A stretch of 64,000 bases of DNA from Thozetella sp. PMI_491 (taxonomy: Eukaryota; Ascomycota; Sordariomycetes; Chaetosphaeriales; Chaetosphaeriaceae): NCBI GenBank assembly GCA_021432635.1, contig MU270035.1:62001-126000 (forward strand), read 5' to 3'. Within the stretch, counting starts at the first letter, position 1, and each line of letters opens with the position of its first letter. Shown in pieces: positions 1 to 13,600 of the stretch. Under the pieces are notes generated by a model, which worked only from the letters and a program-made list of their open reading frames with translations, did no database searches and had not been told where the DNA came from. Position numbers and translations under genes: made by a program.

Positions 1-3000
1 TGTTCGCGACATACAGGTAGTCGGCGGTCCAAGCCAAGGTGAACGTGGGCCAAGGCCCGTGAAGTTCCTCCTTCTTCTCTAGCAGATTGTCCAGATCGAG
101 TTCGTTACGGTATATAAGCCGTGGGGGGCTTCGAGTTACCTTGTTTTCAGACAGTTGGTAAGTTGTGATTCGGATGATAGAGTGGGCGAAGGGCTTGGAC
201 GGGCCGTCTTCCTTATCCTTCTTGCCACCAGCGCACCGACAGCCAGGGACGCAGAATGACCTGAAGAACGAGGCCAGATGAAGATGCTTCCCACACGATG
301 AGAACTTGGCCTGCACCGAGATCGGGCAGCAGTCCGGCTCGACTCCTGAGAGTGTCCGCGTGAAGTATGTCCCTTGCTCATAATCTGCGAACAAGACCTC
401 CCCACCATCTATAGGCCAGACCAAGAGCTTAGCAGAGGGGTGGAATACTGGCGGAGAATCCAGGAGCATGCCGCGCGCCTTCTGCACGAAGTGAAAGACG
501 CGTTCATAAGCCCCGTGTCCGGTAGTCGAGAAAATGCGGATCTCACTGAGCCGGCCTTTGGAGCGCTTGTCGTCTTTGATCCCGAGCAGTTGCTCGAGCT
601 CGTTCTTTCGCTTCTTCAAGGCGGCTTTTCCTGTCGAATCGTTTGCTGCTTCCAAATCGTCGTTACCAGGATCTCGCACAAGAAAATGGGTGATAATCTT
701 ATCCTCCAATCCCTCGTAGTCAAACTCGAGTTCCGTTAAATCCATGACCCCATCCCAATCATTCCAGAGCACATCGTCTTCAATCTCGTCCTGGGCGGCC
801 TGAGACGAGGATTCACTCCAAGACTCACGGGCCGAACACGACAAGAATGAATTCAAGTCGCTACGTAAATCCGGCTCGGATTCCAGGCCTATGAGCTCCT
901 CAAACTCTGCTAGGTGTTCATCAAAGTTAGACTCGACGCCAGAGCATGTATCATCGTCCTCGTTTGTACCAGATATTGGATGAGATGCTGCGTCATCGAG
1001 CTGGGGCCCTCCGGCCTCGGTCTGGAACCGATGGTTTGGCGCATCAGCATGGGTGTCCTCGCTTTTCACCGCCTCACTCCAAACCTGGCGGCGGGATGCA
1101 ATGGCCATGACTCCGGAGCCGCATGATATTTCATCAGCATATTCCATTGCGTCGGCGTCCACGTCGAGTGGCCGAAATTGATACCCTTGGGTTTTCGAGT
1201 ACAGACGTGAACCGATACGAAGAAGCGTGCCATTTTCCGACATGGTGATCAAGGGCGGCCGAAATGAAGGGTCACGTATGGTCGGTATGCTATACGAGTC
1301 AATCCATGATGCCGGTATGAGAATGGTTTGCGCGCTTTCCAGTCGTGGTTGGTGCTCCCCTCTGTACACCCAAGAATCACACATCACCGCGATCTGGTGA
1401 GCGTTGATGTCACTAGTTTCCTTGTTAGACTTTTCGAAATCGCATTGTTGATTTCATGGGACATACCACAAATTCGCCTTGAAGACAAGGATTTCCTTGC
1501 GCCAGGGCCGCACGTAGTTGAACAACACCGTCGGGACATTTCCGGAGGGGGCTTCCTCGATTTCGAGAGGATAGCACTTGACGCTGCTTGGAATACTGCG
1601 AAGAAAGTTTGACTTGCCCAAACCAGACCAATGACACTGATCAAGCTGGCCGGCAAACGCGTCTTTCACAGAAGCCCAACAATCGAGGAAACCTCCCCAT
1701 TCATCGATGGCTCTTCCATATTGCTCCTTCAGTAGCCGTCCGTTGGGCTGCTTCTCAATGAACCAGTTGGGAAATGGGAAGTACATCCTATCTTCCGGGC
1801 CCCTGGTAGTAGAAACTTTGAAACGACCTGTAACTCACATTAGTCAATAGTCCCACGCACCTTATGGTCATCAGGATAGACTTGCCACGCAGGAAGAGAG
1901 TCTGTACTTGGAGACTAGTTACAAAGGAGCTAGACCTGATAAACTTTTCGACCTTGTTGCCCAGGTCTTCACTGAATGTTAATTCGTTCAGGTGCTGGTC
2001 CCAGTACCGTGCGGAGTAATTCAGGAAGTGATGTTCAAGCACACTCTGGCCGCATTGAGTCGTGAGGGCACCATCCGCGGTTCTTTTCAGCTGGCCCACA
2101 TACCGCGGCTGCTGTAGATATTTGAGGCAGATCTGTGCGAGCAATTTTGGCCCAATTTCAACTTCTTCTGACCATCTGTCGTCCTTTGATGTGAGTATCT
2201 TTGGGTTTTTCTTTAGAAACTGTCTTACGGAGCCGTGGCACAAGGTGCAGACTTCTTCATCACGGTTGAGCTCAGAAAATTTTGTGACGCGTACCAGCGG
2301 CGCTAGGTCTTGCAAGATGCTCTCTCGGGCGATGTATCCTTCGTCGTCTAGATTTTGCCCAGCTGCCGTGTCGGAGATCTCGAGGGCTTCGCAAAGTTCA
2401 TCCAGCGTGAGAGGACGTAGGGCGTAAGTTAACAGCGACAGTGCTTTTCTGCAAAGAGTTTGCGGTTAATTTTTGCATTTCTTGATTTTTCACTGGGGGT
2501 GTTCTTACATCACAAGAGGTGACTTCTCCAAGCCTTGAATTAGCTTTTCAAGATAGAGCCCAAAGTCTTTTGGGAGTGCCTCGCGACTCTTTTCTCGCAG
2601 GTCTCTCAAGTTGTACGCCTTATTTATCGTTTTGAGCACTGCGCGTCGCAAGCTATCGTCAGCCTATATCCGTGAAAAAAAGAATTTATTGAAAAAAAAA
2701 AAAAAAAAAAACATGTAGTTAAGCGCAAGTATGAGACTTACTCAAACTAGCCCACAAAAAGTTGCCCTGGACTTGAGATTGGAGGTCTTGGAGGATGACC
2801 GCAGTCTTATCCATTGCGGATAGTCTCTTCGAGAGCCGGGTTGCCAAGGCGTGTTGGAACAACATACTTATGTCGTCTTTGTTAGCCTCTTCGTTGATAT
2901 GGATCTCCGGGACGTCTTCCATCTCATCGCGAATGACCTGTCGATCCTGCGAGCTCAGCCACAGTTTCAGACCGCTATCTGGACGGTCAGCGAGCTCCTT

Positions 3001-4536
3001 GAGGAACCTCAAGGTTCGGCATGCAACAGGCCAGCTCTTTTCGTGACACTCCTCGTCGAGCCCATCGATGAATATATACGTAACTCTCGATTCGCTAATG
3101 ATTCTCTCGATGAATAACCTGACCGCTCCCTCGTCGTCCGCGCTCCTAGTGAGATCCACCAGCGAATCAGAAATGTCATCAAACTCGATCATCGCAGAGC
3201 ACAGCTGCGAGGCAATATTCCTGTACGTAGCGGTCGGGTCGTCACTGTCTTCGTCGAAGCTGTAATATTGGAAAGCGACGAGCGCGTTCGAATCCCTTTG
3301 TTGCACTTCGTTGACTGCTCTGGCACACACGACAGACTTTCCGACCCCTGGGTCTCCGTGAACCCAGATGGTGTTTCTTTTTCCAGAAGGGTCCATCCAT
3401 GCGTTGAAAGTTGGGTGGTTGACCATCCATTCGCCAGATCTGGGGATGGGGCGTAATACGTCCTCGCCGTCTCTCTGGTGTCTGAAGTTGTTGATGTTGT
3501 TCCGGACCTCCTTGTCCCGTAGCCATTCATCCACTTTGTCTCGCCTCCAATCTGCCTGGTTTTAACAGATGAACCTGAGAACCATGTATGGCGACAAACA
3601 TACCTTTCTCTTTGTCGAGCTGAAACCTGAAGATATCCCCGAGAACTCGCTCGACCTCCTTATATTCCCGCATAACATCCTCCTTTTCGCCTCGTCTCAC
3701 CCTCTCCTGGACTATTTGGACCGTCTGTAAAATGTCGTTACTGGATTGGCAAATTCTCTCCGTAATTTCGTCGATCCTTTTAGAGCTCGCTGACGTGATA
3801 GACTTTGCTGCCAGCGCTAGAGCTGCAAATTTGGGTCAGATTAATCGCGTTGTGGGCAGACGACACAGCGTCTTACCGGAGCTGGAGTATGTCTCCTCGA
3901 CGAGAGTCCAGAATTGTAGGATGAGAAGGTAGTGCTCTACCAACATATCTTGCATTAATTGGGACTCGGGGAACAAGGCTTCGTACTCCGCCAGTCGTTG
4001 CAGCTCTCGCGACAACTTTCTGAGGTGTATTTCGACTCGGTCTAGCACCCTCGTGTGTCGCTGAAAACACTACAAGTGGGGATACTGTTAGCTAGTTTCT
4101 GGGGTCCCAAGAGGGTGCGGGGTCAGTTTGCCTCTAAGAGAGCCTTCAGACCACCCCATATCAATGCGGAGGGCATAGGATCGACTTGAACTATAAACAC
4201 AATCCGTATTAGCCGTAACTCTTCCACAGATACTTAGGTTCGTGCCGGCTTTTCGTCAAACGCTGTTGAGCCTGTACCTAAAACGCCAACCACTGCATCG
4301 TAGTCCGACAACGCATTGAACACGCTACGAAAAATCCTCTTGGCGGGTTTCTGGTTCGAAGCATGCTCGATGTCCAGGAGTTCGGCCTGGACTGCCTCCG
4401 CAGTTACGCTGAAGTCCCCATCCAAGCACCGCCGAATGAAAGAGGGCAGCTTCTTTTTGGAAGGGCGAGCGAGATACTGTCGGACAGCTTCGACGAAAAT
4501 GCCTTCGGCAGGCTTGATTGCGAGTCGAGTCTCCAT
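1..4536 (-). CDS. NLR-like protein, DUF7708-NACHT type (3' end cut by window edge)
   Basis: STAND-class NTPase of the fungal NLR-like repertoire. The ATG is at 4534-4536. The first exons give a DUF7708-type N-terminus: an acidic helical segment ending in NALSDYDAVVGVL, then after an intron VDPMPSALIWGGLKALLE, a hallmark of that domain. Exon 2719-3534 carries the NACHT core with Walker A GDPGVGKS and Walker B TYIFIDGLDEE. Downstream exons (about 2500-1790) read as the winged-helix/helical region after NACHT (ALRPLTLDELCEALE, CTLCHGSVRQFL). The C-terminal part (about 1790 to 1) has a segment with VFHPSAKLLVWPIDGG and KFSSCGKHLHLA, a beta-rich tail I associate with this family, and it is still open at base 1. 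No WD40 or ankyrin repeats are visible in the part present. Several introns interrupt it (near 4260-4213, 4080, 3590, 2690, 2500, 1830); their exact borders were not all resolved. A role in non-self recognition or programmed cell death is inferred from the family. Confidence 0.85.
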
Positions 4537-5017
4537 CGCAGATATGATGGCTCTCTAAAGTATTGCTGGAAACACTCCTTGCCTAGTTAGAGGCGAGGGG
4601 ATCCGCATCTACCCCAGCGATACGGCGGGAACCGAATGCAACAAGTCTTCCTTATACGTTTACCTCGGCCCACAATTGCGACCCGCCGGCTTTGGGGACG
4701 TAATCCCGTCCCACTTACAGCCTTACTGTCTCGCCAATCATGCCGCATTCCCCCCACGCTCAAAGACCAGGCAGCCGTACTAAGGCGGTTAACAGGGCGC
4801 TTACGAGGGGCATATTTTGAGTCACAGGCTCCCTTGAGGCGCAGCTTGCTTCGCACCTATAGCCTACTTGAGCTACCTTATTTGGGCTACCTCCCTTAAG
4901 CTCCGTAACGGTCCGTGGGTTGCGCAGCGATTAAATATCAGAGTCGAGTGTTCGCGGCTCTCCTGCGCAATTACCCTGTACACTCCATGCGTGTCCTCCT
5001 TGTTGCTTCTTTTCACC
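4537..5017. promoter_or_regulatory. Divergent intergenic region between NLR-like gene and AAA ATPase gene
   Basis: About 480 bp separate two genes transcribed away from each other, so this stretch should hold both promoters. Open frames here have no recognisable domain and no coherent coding context. No convincing TATA box or other named site was identified. Confidence 0.4.
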
Positions 5018-7185
5018 ATGGCGGCCGAAACTGAACCCACTAACGCACCTGTGACCTCAAAGCGAGGAGCTTCGAAGAAGACGCTGAGAGTGGATGAGAT
5101 TTACAGTCGGTAAGGCTGCTCTGCCCCTCCCCCACCAGCGAGAGCCACATTACCCCTCCTCCTGCCCATGCTGACCTTTCTTCGCAGAAAAGACAGGCAA
5201 AAGCACTACGTGGCGACAAACAGAAACGCGAACAGAAAAGAGAGGTTTGGAAAATACACTTTGGTAGTTCGAAGGGTCATCAATGAGCTCGGGATCGAAG
5301 AACAGACAGAGGTGGACGTGAATTCGAAACCATTAGCCAAAGTCATTCGGGAAATCCTCAAAGGCACCAAGTACAAAGGCTTGCGCCAGGACCCTCCATA
5401 CGTGAGCGGCACTGAATCCGGTCATGAACAACTCGGAATATAGGTACTGACGAGGCGACAGTTTTCTCCACGAACTTTCTTTCACATCGCTCCAATTCTC
5501 AGGGAGCGATCTGCCCAAGAAGAAGGGGAGAAGGAGCCGGATACGATTCTAATCGCTGACATAAAGGAGACGCTCAGTTTTGTCGACGAGGAATTCAAGG
5601 ATGTCGCTACCAGCATTGCGTCTCTCCAAGAGCATGGCGAGATTACTTACGATCTCTTGTGGAGCCTTTTCCCGCCAAACTGCGCAGTTGTCTTCCAAAC
5701 CGAAACGCCGAATGAGAATCAGGCTGTGAAGTTTTCACAAGGGACATATGTCAGCCATCTCGTCCATGGCGATTACTACGTGGTCGAGGGCATGATGATC
5801 AACCATGACGGCTCGTGCCTTGGCTGGGGCACGAAATCAGAACAGATTCACTATTTCAATGGTACACAGCCAATCACTAGCTTACCCATCTTCCCTCTCA
5901 AGTTCCACCCCCAGAGGGACGCCATGGAGAGGGAGTTCAGAGCCCGAGGGAAGTCTTTTCTGCAGCTCATGAGCCCCATCTGCAAGGAATACGAAGGCAT
6001 GGCGTTCGAAAGCGAGTTCGAATTCGACAAATGGGTAGAAAGACAAATGCATGTGACTGGACGGATTATGGTAGACCCGGTGGCTTTCCGAATGAAGCTT
6101 CCAAACAATCTGCTGCTCAAGCCACGAGTCACAGACGAGGTTCAGCCAAAGAACTTTAAGGAAGATGATCTGGTCTTTTGCAACCATCGGGCCTTGGGCT
6201 TCAGCTTCGAAGCAAAGAAATGGGGAGCCTTCTTGGTTTCCGGCACTCGAGAGGTCGTCTGGGACAAAAACGCCATCAACTCCCTAATCCTTGGGGAGAA
6301 GCGGGAGCGACTCATAACCTCACTAGTACTCAGCCACAGCTCAGGCGACGAAAGCTTTGACGATTTCATCAAGGGCAAAGGAAAGGGGCTGGTCGGTCTG
6401 TTAAGCGGCCCTCCAGGAGTTGGTAAAACCTTGACAGCGGAAGTCGTCGCCGAGCTCTCCTGCCGGCCGCTGTACGTGGTAACTGCCGGCGAGCTTGGCA
6501 TCACGTCCGTGGATCTTGACGCTAAGCTGGCGAATATCCTGTCCATCATTCGCCGGTGGGGCTGCGTTTTACTCATTGACGAAGCCGATATATTTCTACG
6601 CAAGAGAGCAGACGGTCAGATGGAGCAGAATGCCCTTGTTAGCGTGTTCTTGAGACGACTAGAGTAAGTTGAGCCATTCAAGCCCGCTTCATTTTGCATC
6701 TCTAACCGTATCGATTAAAGGTATTTCCACGGCATTATAATTCTAACTACAAACCGTGCTCAAGATATTGACCAGGCCTTCAAGAGTAAGTGCTAAGACC
6801 AATCGAATAACTGGGCCTCTCCCGGCTGACAAAAGTTAACAGGTCGCATACACTTCAGCTTCAATTACCCTCCCTTGGGTGAGAAAGATCGGCTGGAGAT
6901 CTGGAAGAATTTCTTGAAAGGCATCCCGAACAAGGACCAGTCTACGGAGCTAGAAGAAAATCTGCAGAGATTAGCCAAGCTGTCTCTGAATGGACGCGAG
7001 GTAAGCCGCGAACCGAGTTCACTTCATTCCCGAATGCTCATCCCTATTAGATCAAGAATACGATATCCTGCGCTCTAGCTGTAGCAAAGCACACCGGGGA
7101 ACCGCTTTCACTGGAGACTATTGACACTGTTCTGGATGCCATAAACGGACCTTGGGAGGATCCGATAGAGGAAGACTTGATCTGA
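5018..7185 (+). CDS. AAA ATPase with DUF7025 N-terminal region (BCS1/proteasome-like AAA fold)
   Basis: Predicted ATPase of 621 aa. Six exons join in frame: 5018-5109, 5188-5401, 5462-6663, 6721-6785, 6843-7000, 7051-7185. The second intron ends at 5461 rather than at the later AG near 5502, because only the first choice keeps the frame and yields the family-like segment FSPRTFFHIAPILRE. Residues about 30-330 match the fungal DUF7025 region (VVEGMMINHDG, IDGxPVF-like segments). Walker A GPPGVGKT is at about 418-425, Walker B LLIDEAD near 472-478, and sensor 1 TTNR follows in the next exon. The C-terminal lid is intact. The substrate is unknown. Family members often sit in accessory regions beside HET and NACHT genes. 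A second, differently built member lies at 60990-63371. Confidence 0.9.
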
Positions 7186-7600
7186 TAATAAAGCTATCCG
7201 GGTCAAAGTCTAGAATACTGAGTTATGCAAGAATTTATGATTTTGCATTTGCGAGCGGTGTATGGGTTGCGCTGTGGGCTTATACGGCATGGCCACGGAA
7301 TAGGACAGTGTTTCCATGGCGATTCCCCTGTTAGCCAAGCCCAAGAGTACATGATTGACCGAAGGTCTTATTTACCGCTCATTTGAAAAAAGTTTCTCGT
7401 TCTCTGATTGGTCAGTCAATTTCCTCTTTTGGCTGTGGGTCTGTAAATCAAACCGCAACTGGATGGCGCTCGTTTCCAGCTGTAAATACTGCTTAGCACA
7501 CTAATATCAGCTGTCAAATTTCGCTTTAGAGCTTTAATTATCCTCTTGATTTTACAACCCTTAACTCTTTTAAAATCTATTTCCCTCCGCGTAGTATAGA
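7186..7600. other. Intergenic DNA between AAA gene and RIP-degraded block
   Basis: Ordinary base composition with CA/TG dinucleotides present, unlike the next 7 kb. No gene seen; probably the 3' region of the AAA gene followed by the border of the degraded repeat. Confidence 0.5.
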
Positions 7601-10600
7601 GGTTTGAGAATTACTCCCCATGCTGCGTAAGTATAGTTACTATAAGTAGTTTTATACACTTGATTAGTTTTTATTATTAAGGGGAAGAAGGACTTCTCTA
7701 ACTGCTTATTACTTAAATTACTATAATATATAGAATATATAGGTTAGAGCTAAATTATTTACCAGCTTAGCTTAGGCGCTGATTTTTATAAAGTAAACAC
7801 ATTTAAATAATATACTAGCAACTATTTAATCGATATAAACTAACCCTCTTAGTCTAGAAAAGCAAACAGTTGATAAAGCTAGCCTCTTACTGCTACACCT
7901 ATAGATCTTTATACCCCTTTTTATTAATAGGCTAAATTTATTCTTTATATTAAAACTAATAGACTTTATACTAGATAATAAAGTCAAATCTTATATATAT
8001 ACTATCTATAAATAACAGTAGATCTAATATAATTATTAGGCCTAATATTAAAGTGCTAAAATTCTCTCTTAAACACTAACTTTAACTACTCTTTAAGCTA
8101 ATTTATAGGTGTAAAAAGTTACTGCCACGTTAAATTTAAGCCCTAGAGTACTATAGCTAAGTCTAATACTTTTACCCCTATATACTACTATCTTAAGAGA
8201 CTTAATTCCTGACTTATTAGATCTTTTAATCCTACTGCTACTAATATATTAATAAGGCCCTTAAGATATATATAAGTGCCCTGTTAGGCCTAGCTAATAT
8301 AGTACTTAAGTATATTAGGTCTTCCTACCCTTATTCTTTAATAACTTAAATACCCTAGCTATTAATAAAGCTAATTAAGTGATTTTATTAAAGTTTTAAA
8401 ATATATTAAAGTAGGAAAAGCATAAGCTTTATATATATTATAAGTAAAAATAGTTTAATATATATTTAAATTAAATAAGTATTTATATATAATATTATAC
8501 TATAAATAGTAAAAAGATAGCTAACTAGCCTTTTCTTTACTTAGTAGAGAACTATCTTAATTTTAGCTATATACTAGAATAGCTTCTAACGCTAAGTATA
8601 GTAGAAGAAATACTAATTATATATATTTATATAGTTATATAAGTACTTTAGATCTATAGCTAATAATATAAATATTATAGCTATATAGTTTACTTTTTAT
8701 AGAATATAAGTAAGATATATTATAAGCTTCCTCTACTATTAGAGCACCTTAATATTATATTACTTTAGCCACTAAATACTATATAAAATCTAGCTCTTAA
8801 CATATAGTTTTAACACTAGTTTATAATATACTAACACTATATTAAATAATAGCTATATTACTTATAAGAGTATTACCTTATATACTATAACTTTAAATAA
8901 AACATTAGTATATTAAAAGTACTACTAGAAAATAGCTTTATAATTAATTATATCTATATATAATAAATTACGTATAAAACTAGCCTAGGGCTAGATAAAG
9001 AGCTAGCGCCTAACAAAGAGTAGAAGCTAGTAGATCTTAAAGACTATAAAGAATTAACTATACTAAATATTACTATTATATAGATAGAGCTTAAGCGTTT
9101 AAAGGTAAATCTTAATTAGGAGCTACTTTTAAATAGTGTAAAGGAGTATCTTAAAGGGTTTCTTATAGTTATATAGTAGTTAAAAGATACTTACTAGCTT
9201 CTTATACTTATAATATAAAGAATACTACTTAGTAAGTTTAACTAGATAATTATATTATTTTTATATGTCTTTCTAATGCATTTTCTATATAGAGCTGCCA
9301 AATTTATAATACTAAGGGAGTATAGTATTAATTTTATAGACTAGGTTTAATATACTATATATTAAAAAGATAGGTGATTTACTTAATACCCTACCTTTTA
9401 CTTTATAGTATTAAATATACTAATATATTATTAGGTATACTTTATAAGCTAATATTTTATCAGTAAAAATTACTTTAAATAAGCTATATATAAAGAGCTC
9501 CTTAAGATATTAGTAGATCTAGATTAGCTAGAGGTATAGGCACTTCTTAATAGTATTATAAAAGCTACTATAGCACTAAAGGATATATGCCCTTTTTAGA
9601 ACTATAAAAGGTATAAGTATAAGGCTTTTACTTATTATTTAGGCATTTTAAGCACTTTTATAACCTAGAGCCCTACTAATAATTACTAGTATAGCTTATA
9701 TTAGTATATACTATAGTTTAATAAGTAGTATTAGCTTAATAAACTCCTATATATATACCTTTCTTACTAACTACTTAAAAAGAACCTTTATATTACTACT
9801 TAGTACTTTTACTTATAAAATAAGCTCTTTTATAATATTATACTAAAAAAAAAGTTTAGCTTATATAATTTTTAGTACTAATATAAGTAATAAGGCTATA
9901 GTAATACCTATTACTATAATCTATATTAGTTTAACTATACCCTTTTATTAGATATAAGTAATAAGGAGGGACATGTGATTTTTATATATATTTAAGGCGC
10001 TTAGATTAATATAGAGAACCTAGAATTATTTAAGCATTAGAATTAAGATAAGGGAAACTCCCTTTATATAAGGCTATAGGACTATATACTAATAATATTT
10101 AGCTTTCTTTCCTATGTAATTAACTACTACTAGTGTTATTTTTACTTAGAAGTGTATTACTTATAGAAAAAAAAGCTTAAAGCGTCTCTTATAGTAAAAA
10201 GAAATGTATAGCTTATATTAAAATACTGGTTTTACTTTTCCTATATAGTATATAGCGTGGTAAAACTAGAGTAAGTGCCTAGCTCTTAATACTACTCTTT
10301 CTTTACTTAATATAATAATCTATACTTAAATTAACTTAGTCTAGCAATAAGTTTAATATAGTTAATAAATACTAACTTTTTGCTTTATATTAATATATAA
10401 GTTATAATTAACTATACTATTAAATACTGCTTAAAGATTAAGTAAAAAACTATAAACTATATAGATCTAATTAAATAAATACTTTTAAATGTTATATAGG
10501 AGTATATTTTTTTTTTTTTTACTATTAAATTAATAAATAAACTACTTATAGAGCAAGATTATTCTACCTAAAAGGTATATTATATCCTCCTTAGGCTTTT

Positions 10601-13600
10601 ATTATAAAAAGATTTATATATAATATAATCTATAAATTACTAGTTATTAAGCTAGTAGACTAGGAGTATTAATCTATATATAAAAGAGCTTATTAAGTAT
10701 AAAAATATATATAAGAAATATCTTAATTATAATTTAATAGCTAAGGGAGTTGTTTAGCTAATATACTCTAGGTTTATAGCGTTATAAAACTAAAATAGCG
10801 CAAAAGTAAATTAAAAGGTATACTTATATATACTAGAGTATGTTTTACTTTACTTTCTATATTACTAGCTAGATCTATAACACCCCTAGTTTAATAATTT
10901 TTATAAGGTAAAGCTTATGTTTAACTATCCTTACTCTAGTAAAAGTAAGCTCTTTTTTATTAATAGTATAAGATTTACCTTATATAAAAAAGTATATATG
11001 TATTACTAAGAGGTCTATACTTATATAAATAATTATTATAGCTAGTTAAGGCTAGAGGAGGAGCTGTTTAAGTAATAGTTATTTAAGGTGGAAAAGCTGC
11101 CAGGCTCTTTCTAGTAGGAACTTATATAAATACTCTTAGATTATACTCTTATATAGGAATTATATAAGCTAATTAGGTATAGAGATCTAGATATAATATA
11201 TAATTAGAGTAAGTATATTAGTAAATATATCTATAACTACTTTCTTAGCAGTATATACTAGTATAAAATACAAGTAGCTTATTATACTCTTAAGCCTAAA
11301 TATATCCTTTTAAAAGCATATAATATATTAAATATAAAGTAGTATTTAATTTATAATATAATATTAGGGCACTTTTAATAAGATTAGCTAGAGTAGCTAT
11401 TACTTTAGATTAATAATAATAAAAGCACTAGAAAATTATATTTAATAAAAATCTTAACTAGCTATCTTAGAAAAGCCTATAGTAATAAATTAGTTAAGCT
11501 TATAGCTTTAACTAGTATTATAAATATAAATATTAACAAAAATATAATCTACACACTTTTATAGCTACCTATAAATCATATATATAAAGAACTAGCCCTA
11601 ACTACCCTAATAAATATATAACACTAGCTATACTAGCTAAGATATTTATTTATTAATAAAAAGAATATACTAAAACTATATACTCTTTACCATATAAATC
11701 AGTACTTACAGCAAATCTTTCTAGTATAGGATTAATTTTTTAATAGGGTAAATATTATACTTATAAGCAACTTTTTCTAGCTCCTACTAATCAATATATA
11801 GGCGCTTTTTTCTAACACTTTTAAGTAACTTTTAGCTAGAACTTCTAAGCTCTCTTATACTCTTATACTACTTCTATATAAAGGGGCTAGTTAGCCTCTT
11901 AATAAAACTATACTAGCTCTTAAAGAGGAAGTATAGACTTCTAGTAAAGCTCCTGTATTATTTTCACTAGAGGATTAAGTAGTGCTTTATATATATTATA
12001 TATTTTTACGCTTTATTTTTTTAGACGTTACTCTATACTAATAAGGTAAAGAGCAGGTAGTGTTTTACTATGTGTTTAAAGAGTTATATAGAGTATATAT
12101 TTTACTAGCTTTATTTTAACTCTTTTTTAAGTAGGTTATTATTATATTATTAGATTATAAATATAAGGGGTTTTAAAACATACTCTAGATCTATATAAAA
12201 CATAAAGAAATATACTCTTATAATTATACTTAGCTTATAATGCTTAATTTATTAGTGATCTTATATAAAGCTACCTATACTAGTGTAAGAGTAGAGTAGG
12301 TAATTAATCTATAGGCTAGTAACCTCTTAGTAAAGCTCTCCTTATACTTAGGTATATAAGTAATACTCTTATATAACCTTGGTATACCTTTTAACCTTAT
12401 AAATAATACATAGGATATAATTTATAACCTTAGATAAGCGCTTAAAATAGATCTAATATAAGACCCTTCCCTTATAGTAATAATTGCTTTTAATAATTAT
12501 ACTAGCCTAAGGTTTAAGCTATTAGACCATATAAAACTATATACTTTTAAAAGTAAAAAAATAGTGTTAATACTATATAAGTAATATAAATATATATATA
12601 AAAGTACTCCTTATATATATAAATAGTTTCTTTTTATACTAGTATATATAATTATAGTCTATAAGGTATAAGGTATAACCTTAGATTATATAATAGTAAA
12701 TCTAATAGTAGAGAAATTTATATAAGGGCTATTTTATATAGCTTATTTATAAGTTATTACCTTAAAAGGGCTAATATTTAAGAAGCCCTTTAAGTATAGT
12801 CTATTATATAAGAAGAAGCTAGGTCTTAATATATTTTTATATAGTGGTGTAATTCTATAGTATCTCTTTACTAATAATATATATACAGTTGTAAAAGTGA
12901 GATAAATAGACTAGGATTATTATTATATAGCCTAGTTATATATAGCTCCTTTTATACTATAAACCTTATAATAAAGCTCTTTTTTCCTTATTATTTTTAA
13001 CTTATAATAGGCTTTATTTTAATATACTCTTTATTATATTTAGCTCTTTATTATATACTAAGATATATATTTATATATTAAAAGTATAAAGAGCTAAATA
13101 ATAGATTATATAACTATTAAATATATTTAATAATATACCTCTAAGAAAATATACTATACTAGCTATATAACTTATAACTACCTAGTCTAGGATAGTTATT
13201 ATACAAGTAATAATAAGGGTAATAAGTACTTTTAAGTAAAAATATTATATATAGAATTATTAATTTCTCTAGTTATTATTATATAAGACATATATAAGCT
13301 ATATTAAATAAGATATTATAAGGAGTTATACCCTAAGTCTAAGTAAATAATAAACTAACTTTTATATAGGATTATACTAATACTTTTAACTAGATATATA
13401 AGTTAACTACTATATTTTATATATTATAGGTAACTACTAGTGCCTTAAAGTCCCTAATAGTGCTATTATAGTTATATATACTTTTATAATTATAATAGTT
13501 AATATAAAAGCTAAAAATATAAATTAAAGAGTAAGTTTCTTATCTTAAGTATATTTATAAGCTATTTTCTTTACTAATTAAGTAATTAAGGTCTTAATAA